Below, in pieces: positions 9,072-15,536 of a stretch of DNA of 24,120 nt. The DNA comes from a virus: IMG/VR virus record IMGVR_UViG_3300034196_000270, positions 1 to 24,120 of that record. The stretch is one strand, 5' to 3'. A model generated the notes under the pieces. It did not search any database and was not told the origin of the DNA. It was given only the letters and a program-made list of their open reading frames with translations. Within the stretch, counting starts at the first letter, position 1. The number at the start of each line of letters is the position of its first letter. Both the position numbers and the translations under genes were made by a program.

Positions 9072-9339
9072 GCTGTTTTTCCGTTCGCCATGTTTCGATG
9101 TTATGCAAATCGGTATCACACTTGGTGATCACGGCTAAAAGTTGAATGATGCAATCGGGCAGATCGGCATTAGCGTCTGAACTACATTCGGCTGGCAGGC
9201 ACTGGCTCATTAATGATTGCGGCGGTAACACATATTGGGTCTGCTTGGTGACTACGGTGCGCGCAATAGGCGACGTGCTTGAGCAGCCGCTTAACATCAT
9301 CAGGCACAGCAGTATTAGCCCAACTTCGGGTTTGTTCAT
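9052..9339 (-). CDS. o-spanin, Rz1-like lipoprotein
   Basis: A 95-residue protein with a signal sequence ending in a lipobox (LMMLSGC; lipidated Cys19), then a polar region with further cysteines. It starts inside the Rz-like gene in a different frame (158-base overlap), which is the classic Rz/Rz1 arrangement. The mature lipoprotein would sit in the outer membrane and pair with the i-spanin to fuse both membranes in the last step of lysis. Several extra cysteines suggest disulfide bonds. Lambda Rz1 is shorter (60 residues). Confidence 0.85.
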   Translation of the reverse strand: MNKPEVGLILLCLMMLSGCSSTSPIARTVVTKQTQYVLPPQSLMSQCLPAECSSDANADLPDCIIQLLAVITKCDTDLHNIETWRTEKQHEQSIH

Positions 9340-9685
9340 TAGCTGAGGTCCTTAGTTTTTTTATGGCGTCTCGCTGATCGGCCAGCTGGCGATCAATCTC
9401 GGCCTTGGCTTTAGCGGTTTGTTCATTGAGCGCTAAAGCAAAGGCGTAATCCTTAGCAAGCCTCTCACGTTCGATGGCCTGCGCTTGCAGTTCATCTGTA
9501 ACAACCGTGAGATCATCTTGCAGAATGCGCTGGTTAACGGCGGCGGTTTCTAGCTGCGAGTTTTTTAACGCGAGGTCAGCTTTAACGGCGGTGAGGCTAA
9601 GGCCAAGTAGCGTTATCACTATGATGAGCGCTGCGATTAAATACAGGTACAGCGAGCCCGTGGCATTAATGATTTTGTTCCACAT
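9182..9685 (-). CDS. i-spanin, Rz-like
   Basis: A 167-residue protein with one N-terminal membrane span (LYLYLIAALIIVITLLGLSL, about residues 13-32) followed by a long coiled-coil periplasmic domain rich in Ala, Glu, Gln and Lys (about 35-125). This is the topology of inner-membrane spanin subunits. The C-terminal part overlaps the start of Rz1. It lies directly downstream of the lysozyme gene, with its start inside the last codons of that gene. Confidence 0.85.
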   Translation of the reverse strand: MWNKIINATGSLYLYLIAALIIVITLLGLSLTAVKADLALKNSQLETAAVNQRILQDDLTVVTDELQAQAIERERLAKDYAFALALNEQTAKAKAEIDRQLADQRDAIKKLRTSANEQTRSWANTAVPDDVKRLLKHVAYCAHRSHQADPICVTAAIINEPVPASRM

Positions 9686-10199
9686 ATAAATCCTTTAAGC
9701 AGATTTTACGTTCTTTTTTGCGGCGTTCGACTAAGCCAGGCAACTTGATATCAGCGGCATAGACAAAACCATTACAGCCGTGTTTACCGCATGCATCGGT
9801 GAGCTGGTGACAAGCGGCCACCCTTTCTCCGCGCAGTAACAGCTTGCGCAAGGTGGAGGTTTGAAAGTTACCCGCACCAAAGTTGTAAATCAGACTGAGG
9901 TAAGCAGCGTGTTCACCTTCAGTAAGTTGCACCGGATACGTTAGCCGCCGCAGTTGGCGATCGGCTTTACCTAAATCCTTGGCGAACATGTCAATGCATT
10001 GCTGCTCGCTAAAAAACTGGTTTAGCTCAAGCTCGGTGCCAGTGTGCCCAAAGCAAGCGGTGATAATATCCACCGGATCAAGATAGGTGTGCAGAATGGG
10101 CTCGCCGTTCGGCGCTTCAGCGGGGGCAATCAAATTAGCCCCCGCCAGCGCGACAGCAGAAGAAAGCCCCAGTGCCATGAGCTTTTGCTTTAATGACAT
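9666..10199 (-). CDS. Phage lysozyme (GH24), SAR-endolysin type
   Basis: A 177-residue muramidase. The N-terminus has a weakly hydrophobic, Ala/Gly-rich segment (LMALGLSSAVALAGANLIA, residues 7-25), typical of signal-arrest-release endolysins held inactive at the inner membrane. The catalytic region shows TYLDPVDIITACFGHTG (Asp41, Thr47), then YNFGAGNFQTSTLRKLL. In P21-type enzymes the catalytic Glu lies nine residues before the Asp; here that position is Gly32 and the nearest Glu is Glu33 at eight, so the active-site loop is slightly shifted. It cleaves peptidoglycan and is first in the lysis cassette on the minus strand. Confidence 0.87.
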   Translation of the reverse strand: MSLKQKLMALGLSSAVALAGANLIAPAEAPNGEPILHTYLDPVDIITACFGHTGTELELNQFFSEQQCIDMFAKDLGKADRQLRRLTYPVQLTEGEHAAYLSLIYNFGAGNFQTSTLRKLLLRGERVAACHQLTDACGKHGCNGFVYAADIKLPGLVERRKKERKICLKDLYVEQNH

Positions 10200-10433
10200 A
10201 GGTCAGTCTCCTTTAAAATGAGGTTAGCCTTAGCGCGGCCAACGGTTAGATCAACGGTGAAGGTAGCCGCCTCTAACAGCTGATGTTTTTAGTGTCTTTC
10301 AACGTCCGTAGCGGTCATGTCAAACACCACGGCAAACATACCCACCACGACCACCATTGCAGCGGCCGCTTTTGTTCAGCAGGGGTTAGCTAACGAACAG
10401 CTATTTGGATGTTTGCGAACAAGAAATAGCGCC

Positions 10434-10463
10434 AAATAAAAAGGGCCCCTAAAAGGAGCCCTT
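10434..10463 (-). terminator. Rho-independent terminator ahead of lysis genes
   Basis: On the minus strand a 10-bp stem (AAGGGCTCCT with AGGGGCCCTT, one G-U wobble, 3-base loop) runs into a T-rich tract (positions 10440-10434). It separates the secreted-protein gene from the lysozyme gene and is placed like lambda tR', the terminator that Q overrides. Confidence 0.75.
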
Positions 10464-10540
10464 GGCAGAGAAATAACGTGCGACTGAATAAATGTAACCT
10501 TAGCAAGCGTATACAAATGTACTCGATTTTAAGGGCCTTG

Positions 10541-10580
10541 AAAGCGCCAAAAGTGTCGCTAAAAGCGACAAAAGTGTCGT
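10541..10580. repeat. Operator-like dyad and direct repeats
   Basis: The 10-base word AAAAGTGTCG occurs at 10549-10558 and 10570-10579, 21 bases apart (two helical turns). The sequence between contains a 7-bp inverted repeat, TGTCGCT/AGCGACA, with a 3-base centre (10554-10570). The regular spacing and symmetry suggest a protein-binding site on one face of the DNA, possibly for the Q-like or PrtN-like regulator; the binding protein is not identifiable from sequence. Confidence 0.5.
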
Positions 10581-10656
10581 TTCGGAATTTGTAAATATGT
10601 GATACGTGAAAACTTAATCACAGAGGATTTATCATTTTACTTATCACTTAAGTGAT

Positions 10657-11151
10657 TCAATCCAGAAATGAAAAACTGTTGGATTGTACCTCGCCATTTT
10701 CAATCACCTTTGAGTCAATCACTTGATAGGTGGTTTTTGTTTTCTCATCTCGTTCGAGAACCTCGATTGAAGTTATACCGTCTTTAGAGCTGGTACTAAG
10801 TACACCACCGCATGCATTAAGAGCTTTTGAGAACTTTCCATCACCACCAGTAATCTTCACTACAGATAATACTTCAGCGCAAGCACTGCCACCTGTACCA
10901 CCTGCCACCAAGACATATGCAGATGTTTCATCACCACCGATCAATTCCGCAGTTACCCCCAAGAGCATTGTTTTACCCAATACCACACCATCAACCATGT
11001 AAGTTTGCTGACCATATATAGTGCTATCTTCTTCTAGAACAGTTTCAATAACAAAAAGCCCAGCTTTAGTTTCAACCTGGGTAATTTCAGTTTTTGCATG
11101 CACTACATTAGATAAAAGAAGGGCTAAAAGTAGGGGGTAAGATCGGGACAT
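10657..11151 (-). CDS. Secreted protein of unknown function (lysogenic-conversion candidate)
   Basis: A 164-residue protein from the ATG at 11151, chosen because AAGGA lies 6 bases upstream; the ATG at 11157 is too close to that site. It has a Sec signal peptide (basic start, LLLALLLSNVVHA, cleavage after about Ala19 in this numbering). The mature part is beta-rich with a glycine-rich turn GGTGGSACAE and two cysteines likely to form one disulfide. No family recognised. It is isolated between cos and a terminator and would be the first gene of the packaged chromosome, a typical place for a moron gene that alters the host envelope. Confidence 0.7.
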   Translation of the reverse strand: MSRSYPLLLALLLSNVVHAKTEITQVETKAGLFVIETVLEEDSTIYGQQTYMVDGVVLGKTMLLGVTAELIGGDETSAYVLVAGGTGGSACAEVLSVVKITGGDGKFSKALNACGGVLSTSSKDGITSIEVLERDEKTKTTYQVIDSKVIENGEVQSNSFSFLD

Positions 11152-11157
11152 TTTCAT

Positions 11158-11340
11158 TCCTTGAAGTTAACGATCAAAAAAGATCTAAAGTTGTGGTAAT
11201 TATCAAGTCCAGATGATAGCAACAATTGGTTAACATACAAGTCTTTTTCAAGGGCTATCAGATAGTTAGTTGTCGAATATTGAGGATCAGAAAGTAGAAA
11301 ATTTCATAAGCATAAAACAACAACCAACCTCCCCAAAATT
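11158..11340 (-). promoter_or_regulatory. Candidate cosB region (terminase-binding side of cos)
   Basis: AT-rich, no gene. It lies on the terminase-gene side of cosN, as cosB does in lambda. Visible repeats include the 11-base palindrome CTATCAGATAG and related CAAC/GTTG-containing words (AACAACAACCAACC, ACAATTGGTTAAC). An AT-rich segment with AAAATTCTCATATG next to cosN matches the place and look of the lambda IHF site. Lambda R sites themselves are not recognised. Confidence 0.4.
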
Positions 11341-11410
11341 CTCATATGTAGTGAAGCATTGCGCGTCACCGCCCCCGCAGTGAATCGAGCCGGAAGGACC
11401 CGTGATGATA
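11341..11410 (-). other. cos site (cosN and cosQ), lambda-like
   Basis: On the minus strand GGGGGCGGTGACGCGC (11376-11361) resembles the lambda cohesive end GGGCGGCGACCT, and 25-35 bases upstream lies CACGGGTCCTTCCGG (about 11404-11390), nearly identical to lambda cosQ (GGGTCCTTTCCGG). Downstream, TATGAGAATTTT matches lambda TATGAAAATTTT at a similar distance. Spacing from the cosQ motif to cosN is 27 bases versus 30 in lambda. The predicted cut would leave a 12-base end GGGCGGTGACGC (11374-11363). Orientation is toward the terminase genes as in lambda, but the lysis genes lie in between. Lambda sequence is recalled from memory. Confidence 0.82.
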
Positions 11411-11462
11411 ATAGGTCGCATCCAGCTCTGATGGTAGCCATTCTCATTTGAACAGACCGCGC

Positions 11463-12077
11463 CTAACCTATTGACAAAGATGATATTTCACAACCAAACA
11501 ACTCGTCGCGATAGTACTTGAGTTCCGCTATCGACTCCCGAATATCGGCTAAGGCTTCATGCTGATACTGCTTAGCCTTAATCGCATTACGCTCAACCTC
11601 AGGCGCCCAAGCTCTAGCTGCGAGCCCTAGTGCTGATATGTCTAGCTGCCTGTAATGCATGTACTCATGAAGCTCAGGCATTTGGCACATGATAAACGAA
11701 CGATCAAACATGATTGAGTTACCCGCAAACACCACACCAGTCTTAGCTTTACGGTCATGCTTAGGTATTCCCAGTGCTTTCAGGTGTTCGAGTACCATCT
11801 GCTCAGCCTGTGCTAACGATACTGATGAGGCACGAACAGCAGCTAACAACCCACTCTTGGTATGCACATCTATCGCCCACTCATGTGACCTTGCAATGTG
11901 TTCATCGTCTTGATGCACAACAATGTGCAGCGCTTCACCCACTTGGTTTAGCTCACTATCAGTCACGATAAAGGCCAGCTCAAAGATAGGGTAATACTCC
12001 ATACCCAGCATCCCATTGTCTAAGCGGCCGTTCAGCCCACCCGTTTCTAAATCACCAAACAAAAAGAATTGCTCCAT
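11463..12077 (-). CDS. DEDDh 3'-5' exonuclease, RNase T/DnaQ superfamily
   Basis: From the ATG at 12077 (GAGGTG ribosome site just upstream) the protein is 204 residues. It has ExoI FGDLETGG near the N-terminus (Asp and Glu metal ligands), ExoII FAGNSIMFDRSFI (Asp), and ExoIII HEALADIRESI (His and Asp), so the DEDDh set is complete. The C-terminal half, with FMCQMPEL-type spacing and the KYYRDELF helix, resembles oligoribonuclease. It would degrade short RNA or single-stranded DNA 3' ends. It is the last gene before cos, so it lies at the right end of the packaged chromosome. Phage role not known; nucleotide salvage or recombination is possible. Confidence 0.8.
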   Translation of the reverse strand: MEQFFLFGDLETGGLNGRLDNGMLGMEYYPIFELAFIVTDSELNQVGEALHIVVHQDDEHIARSHEWAIDVHTKSGLLAAVRASSVSLAQAEQMVLEHLKALGIPKHDRKAKTGVVFAGNSIMFDRSFIMCQMPELHEYMHYRQLDISALGLAARAWAPEVERNAIKAKQYQHEALADIRESIAELKYYRDELFGCEISSLSIG

Positions 12078-12085
12078 CACCCACC

Positions 12086-12439
12086 TCACTTTGCTAATTG
12101 AATCTCTGCCCTTCTCAACCAATACACATACGACTTCTTGCTATCGAACCCCATCAATGCCCACTGGCCTTTGCACACGTAACAGGTGCGAATCGCCCGA
12201 ATACAGTTTGGCGATAACCGCTCAATCATCCTATCGAACTGGACCACCTGCTTAGGAACGCTCAACTCCCTAACCAACGCACATCCATAAACTTGCACCT
12301 CACCTAGCTTATCGCAAGCACTGCGAGTGGCGAAGCCCTTGCCGAGTTCTTGGAACGCCCAATAACGCCCCCAGGCATTGAGCCCAGCACGAAGGGCTTT
12401 CATGTTAATAACCTGCTCTTGCGCATCACATACTCGCAT
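12086..12439 (-). CDS. Q-like antiterminator candidate
   Basis: A 117-residue basic protein starting MRVCDAQEQVINMKALRAG; GGAGG just upstream supports the ATG at 12439. It contains ALRAGLNAWGRYWAFQEL, then a middle section and a C-terminal helix-turn-helix-like part (WALMGFDSKKSYVYWLRRAEIQL). The first segment and overall plan (tryptophan-rich start, sigma region 4-like end) recall phage Q/antitermination proteins. Position also fits: end of the early operon, ahead of the late genes. Two CxxC-spaced cysteines near residue 88 are unusual. The family match is suggestive rather than firm; an unrelated small regulator is possible. Confidence 0.5.
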   Translation of the reverse strand: MRVCDAQEQVINMKALRAGLNAWGRYWAFQELGKGFATRSACDKLGEVQVYGCALVRELSVPKQVVQFDRMIERLSPNCIRAIRTCYVCKGQWALMGFDSKKSYVYWLRRAEIQLAK

Positions 12440-12644
12440 TAGCCACCTCCGTGATCTGGTCTATCGATAAATGGAATACATCATCCACTATTGAGCGCAG
12501 GTGGTTATAAGGCACGTTACTCTTACCATTCTCCCATCGCTGATAAGTTCGGCGGCTTATCCCGTAAAACGCCGCTACTTCGTCCTGAGAAAGCCCCTTG
12601 ATCGCCCTGCCTGTTTTTAGAATTTTTGCAGCTGGATGACTCAT
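12426..12644 (-). CDS. Small XRE-family helix-turn-helix protein
   Basis: A 72-residue protein. Residues 8-62 are a Cro/C1-type HTH: LKTGRAIKGLSQDEVAAFYG then ISRRTYQRWENGKSNVPY, with the recognition helix at RRTYQRWE. AAGGTGG upstream of the ATG at 12644 is a good ribosome site. It lies between the recombinase and the Q-like gene with a short overlap to the latter, so it probably tunes late-gene onset. Target site unknown. Confidence 0.82.
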   Translation of the reverse strand: MSHPAAKILKTGRAIKGLSQDEVAAFYGISRRTYQRWENGKSNVPYNHLRSIVDDVFHLSIDQITEVANASM

Positions 12645-12699
12645 AAAACCACCTTATTTAGTGCTATTGCATACTCTTGTAAGGCTGATGCAACGATCA

Positions 12700-13956
12700 T
12701 CACAGCCACCCACTCGCACCAAGGGTTTGAGCACTCCCAACTTTCGCAGACGATCTAGGGATTATCTCGGGCGCAACCTCACTAAAACCGAGCGAAATTA
12801 AATGCGCGTGATACGCATCAAGCGCACTCAACATACCCTTATCCAACGTCGAATGAACATAGGTACGCAAAAGCACAGGCAGGGCATGATTAAGCAACCG
12901 CTCACCCACCATAGTATCGACACCCATATCTTGGATAATCGTGCGGCAAAGCTTGCGCAGATCATGTGAGGTAAACTCTTTAAACCGAATCGTCTCACTC
13001 CAATAATGCGCAGTGCGCTGGCTAATAGCGCCCACATCACCCGCAAACAAAAACGCCCGCTTACCCACATTTTTAAGCTGCCACTGAAAATAATGATGAA
13101 TAAGCGCCTTAGCCGTAGGGGTTAACGGTAGCCGGTGCTCTTGGCGGTTCTTCGCGTTCGCCGCAGGAATAAACCAAAACTCACCCGCAAAATGCTCCCA
13201 TCGTGCCAAACGGGTTTCACCAATGCGCGTCCCAAACATCAGCATCAACATAAACAACATCGCCACCGGCATAAATGCATCCCGCAACGCCACAAACAAC
13301 GGCCCTAAGTCCGACTCCATCAACCGCGTATCAGGCTTAGGTGATAAGGTTAAACTCATCGTCACTCGATACCCCATCAGAGGATTAAGCAATAACAACC
13401 TAAAATCCGCCGCCAAACTCAACGCCCGCTTAAGCACATTCACACTCAAACGAATGTAATGCGGCGCATAACCCTCATTCAGCATCAGCTTCACCAACGC
13501 ACTATCCACCACCAAAAACGACAACTCAGCCAAGGCCACATCCCCCAACTTAGGCAACAACTGCTTACGCATAATCGACCTACAGTTATCGCGCCAGCTC
13601 GGGCTTAACGTCGTATTGCCATCCAAATAATCCCCATACCACAACAGCAAATAAGTCACAGTCGCAAACTCACCGCGCAACACATCCGCGCCCGCACTGC
13701 GCTTAGCCAGCATCACAGGTAAATCCGCTAAAAACGTCTTAATACACATACTCGGCCACACGCCTTGCTTCTTCCAAACCGTTTTATCGCCCTCATTAAT
13801 CACCAAATGCACGCTCGCCTTCGTCCTATCCGCCGTCGCCCGTAAACGCAGCTCAGGAAACTGCGGGTCCCTAAAATCCCGCGTCAAACCGCCACGTAAC
13901 CAACGGCGCAGCGCGGCATCGTTCAACTTACCAATCTCAACCCCGCTAGCAGCCAT
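12700..13956 (-). CDS. Tyrosine recombinase / integrase
   Basis: From the ATG at 13956 (AAGGGGG site upstream) the protein is 418 residues. The C-terminal catalytic domain has the full pentad: Arg in GTRIGE (about 244), Lys in NAKNRQEHRLPL (269), His/Arg in SHDLRK (331, 334), His in LLNH (357) and the nucleophile Tyr in LRTYVHS (366). The N-terminus looks like a P4-type arm-binding domain followed by a SAM-like core-binding domain. It could integrate or excise this phage, or resolve dimers. Its place inside the leftward replication operon, between the helicase loader and the regulators, is unusual: lambda int lies on the other early operon beside attP. The start overlaps the P-like gene. Confidence 0.88.
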   Translation of the reverse strand: MAASGVEIGKLNDAALRRWLRGGLTRDFRDPQFPELRLRATADRTKASVHLVINEGDKTVWKKQGVWPSMCIKTFLADLPVMLAKRSAGADVLRGEFATVTYLLLWYGDYLDGNTTLSPSWRDNCRSIMRKQLLPKLGDVALAELSFLVVDSALVKLMLNEGYAPHYIRLSVNVLKRALSLAADFRLLLLNPLMGYRVTMSLTLSPKPDTRLMESDLGPLFVALRDAFMPVAMLFMLMLMFGTRIGETRLARWEHFAGEFWFIPAANAKNRQEHRLPLTPTAKALIHHYFQWQLKNVGKRAFLFAGDVGAISQRTAHYWSETIRFKEFTSHDLRKLCRTIIQDMGVDTMVGERLLNHALPVLLRTYVHSTLDKGMLSALDAYHAHLISLGFSEVAPEIIPRSSAKVGSAQTLGASGWL

Positions 13957-14632
13957 CGTTTGCCCCCTTAAGCCCAAGGTTTGCCCGTAAATTAGCAATA
14001 ATCGATTTCGCCTTGGCCGCCTCAGTCGGCCGCGTCACCGTTTCAGGTAATGCCTTTGGCAACTCAACATCGGTCAACTCGCCACAGCTAAAGCGCCGAC
14101 ACAACACTTTGTAATTGCGCTCAAACGTCATTAACACGTCCTTTTCGAGCCCAGTCGCAAACATCCAACTGCCCGTCTCACGCACCGCTAAGCGCACCAC
14201 ATCATGGCTCCACGTATGCTTATCAGGGTGATGGTAATGGCGCGCAGCCTCCTTGAATGCCGCCTCTAACGTGGGCAGCCCTAAATCACAGGCCGTGGGT
14301 TGGCACCATAGCGCAAACTGGCGCGGTGTCGGCCAAAACTGCCTATCGCCCTGCTCGCGTCTCGCGCGATTTAGCCCCGCTTGCACTTGTTCGCGGCTCG
14401 CAATCCCTTGCGCCGCCAAGGTTTTAAGCCACTCACCTTTGTGGGTTGCTTCATCCTCCAGCCGTGGCGCACTCACAGGGAACAACACCCGCAACTTGCT
14501 AAACACGCTGTCCACAATCGCCATGTCCATTGCCGTGGGCTCGGGTTGCGTCACCCGTTCGCCCTGCCCAACCAGCGGCTGGCGGATTAAGGTCTGCAGT
14601 GATTTCATGCTCGCATTTTGGTTGGCCGTCAT
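13946..14632 (-). CDS. Replication protein P-like helicase loader
   Basis: A 228-residue protein (lambda P is 233) directly downstream of the O-like gene, coupled by an ATGA overlap. It contains FPVSAPRLEDEATHKGEWL, then ARREQGDRQFWPTPRQFALW and YHHPDKHTWSHDVVRLAVRE, which I recognise as the conserved core of the lambda P family. It would capture the host DnaB helicase and deliver it to the origin inside the O gene. The C-terminal 50 residues are variable. Confidence 0.85.
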   Translation of the reverse strand: MTANQNASMKSLQTLIRQPLVGQGERVTQPEPTAMDMAIVDSVFSKLRVLFPVSAPRLEDEATHKGEWLKTLAAQGIASREQVQAGLNRARREQGDRQFWPTPRQFALWCQPTACDLGLPTLEAAFKEAARHYHHPDKHTWSHDVVRLAVRETGSWMFATGLEKDVLMTFERNYKVLCRRFSCGELTDVELPKALPETVTRPTEAAKAKSIIANLRANLGLKGANDGC

Positions 14633-15378
14633 ATCAAGGGGTCCTCAGGATCATACACCGCATAACTCCAATCCACTTGCCCAACGGCGGTTGCCATCGG
14701 TCTTGGCAACGGCGTTAACCAGTGGCGTTCGCGGATAAACTTGGTAATGCCGAGCACAAACTGGCCATTAGCACTAAAGCCCCAACTCGTATCCAGCGCC
14801 GCAGCATCCTTCAACCAGCTCACCGCCAACACGCAATCGGCGTCGGTCAGCTTTTCACCCTTCCACGCTTTCCACGCAGCCGAATCCGAGCCGCCTTTGC
14901 GATGGGCGGGATACGCTTTGAAAAACGCATTGAAAACCGACTTAGCACTCGTTGCTGGACAACTATCTTTTAAAGATTCCTTGATAGGTTCAAAAGAGTG
15001 ATAGATTCCGGTGCTATCTGGTGGCACAGGGGGTATGCTATCTGGTGGCATACCTATGCTATCTGGTGGCACCCCTTCGGTGCTATCTGCTAGCACAGGG
15101 GGTGCTACCTCGTAGCAGATTGAAATTGTGTAAATATTGGTTAAATTTCCCTTAGGTCCCTTACGATTTTTAATCGTCACAAAACCCATATCAACCAAGG
15201 CCGCAATATGCTTTCTCACAGTGCTATGACCAATCTCGCACTGATCTGCAATATGCTGATGGCTCGGCCAACATTCACCATTATCGTTCGCGTTGTCGGC
15301 CAGCTTAATCAACACCAGCTTACGCAGTGGATTACCCACCTTGGCCTTCATCGCTTTTACCATCAATTCCATGCTCAT
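14629..15378 (-). CDS. Replication initiator, lambda O-like (contains the origin)
   Basis: A 249-residue protein (lambda O is 299). Residues about 15-75 form a winged helix-turn-helix (NPLRKLVLIKLADNANDNG, HQHIADQCEIGHSTVRKHIA, with a wing at KNRKGPKGN) that would bind the iterons. The middle (about 95-125) is a low-complexity PPDSTG/PPDSIG repeat encoded by those same iterons. The C-terminal domain (AWKAWKGEKLTDADCVLAVSWL, GQFVLGITKFIRERHW) resembles the O-type part that contacts the P-like loader. The gene both encodes the initiator and carries its binding site, as in lambda. The ATG at 15378 overlaps the stop of a 22-codon leader. Confidence 0.85.
   Translation of the reverse strand: MSMELMVKAMKAKVGNPLRKLVLIKLADNANDNGECWPSHQHIADQCEIGHSTVRKHIAALVDMGFVTIKNRKGPKGNLTNIYTISICYEVAPPVLADSTEGVPPDSIGMPPDSIPPVPPDSTGIYHSFEPIKESLKDSCPATSAKSVFNAFFKAYPAHRKGGSDSAAWKAWKGEKLTDADCVLAVSWLKDAAALDTSWGFSANGQFVLGITKFIRERHWLTPLPRPMATAVGQVDWSYAVYDPEDPLI
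15011..15118. repeat. Replication origin iterons (5 dyad repeats)
   Basis: Five copies of a 17-base dyad, consensus GTGCTATCTGGTGGCAC with a GTGCTA-N5-TAGCAC symmetry: 15011-15027, 15035-15051, 15056-15072, 15080-15096 (perfect 6+5+6 dyad) and 15102-15118 (one mismatch). Start-to-start spacing is 24, 21, 24 and 22 bases, about two helical turns. They lie inside the O-like gene, as lambda ori does. An AT-rich flank at about 14960-15010 could be the unwinding element. Confidence 0.88.
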
Positions 15379-15443
15379 AAGCCACCGCCTAACTGCGCGA
15401 CAGCCAGCACAAAATTGACGAAATCATCATGTATACGTAACAT
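15375..15443 (-). CDS. 22-residue leader peptide coupled to the O-like gene
   Basis: A short frame with an AGAGAGG ribosome site just upstream of the ATG at 15443, product begins MLRIHDDFVNFVLAV and ends at a TGA overlapping the O-like ATG. The good site and ATGA overlap suggest it is translated and feeds ribosomes to the initiator gene. No function can be assigned. Confidence 0.5.
   Translation of the reverse strand: MLRIHDDFVNFVLAVAQLGGGL
15415..15443 (+). promoter_or_regulatory. Sigma-70-like promoter opposing the replication operon
   Basis: TTGACG (15415-15420), 17-base spacer, TAACAT (15438-15443). The -35 is 5/6 and the -10 4/6 of consensus. It points rightward, against the O/P operon, and starts about 25 bases before a terminator (15466-15503). 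This is the position of lambda pO. Confidence 0.55.
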
Positions 15444-15449
15444 GTAATC

Positions 15450-15503
15450 GCCTCTCTTAGGTATTAAGCCCGCGCTCAGTCGCCAAACTTTAGCGGGCTT
15501 TCT
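15450..15503 (+). ncRNA. Candidate OOP-like short antisense RNA
   Basis: Predicted from the promoter at 15415-15443 and a hairpin terminator: AAGCCCGC (15466-15473) pairs with GCGGGCTT (15493-15500), followed by TCTTATTT. The RNA would be about 50 bases, transcribed against the early leftward operon just upstream of the O-like gene. Lambda OOP (77 bases) arises at the same place and represses cII by antisense pairing. Start point is an estimate; read-through would feed the gene at 15537. Confidence 0.42.
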
Positions 15504-15536
15504 TATTTCAAAAACTCACATAGCAAAGGAACTGCC

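Larger units (their letters stand above)
10200..10656 (-). promoter_or_regulatory. Gene-free region upstream of the lysis cassette
   Basis: No convincing gene in about 460 bases. It holds a minus-strand terminator (10434-10463) and a symmetric repeat cluster (10541-10580), described separately. By analogy with lambda pR'-tR' this is where the late promoter and the Q-sensitive terminator ahead of the lysis genes would be expected. I could not pick out a strong -35/-10 pair. A 22-codon frame near 10350 has no ribosome site. Confidence 0.5.

Noticed and set aside
10280-10352. 22-codon hydrophobic leftward frame (MVVVVGMFAVVFDM)
   Set aside because: Membrane-like, but no ribosome site and a stop directly upstream; not supported as a holin since a better one is at 8736-9071.
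11340-11460. tRNA or structured RNA in the GC-rich patch before the exonuclease gene
   Set aside because: No cloverleaf or T-loop; the motifs match cosQ and cosN instead.
13223-13459. Rightward frame inside the recombinase gene
   Set aside because: Asn/Ile-rich shadow of the catalytic domain coding strand; no start signal.
14253-14738. 161-codon rightward frame opposite the P- and O-like genes
   Set aside because: No ribosome site, composition of an antisense shadow, and both leftward genes here have clear family motifs.
15011-15118. CRISPR array
   Set aside because: Repeats are 17 bases with 4-7 base gaps and lie in frame inside a coding gene; they are origin iterons.
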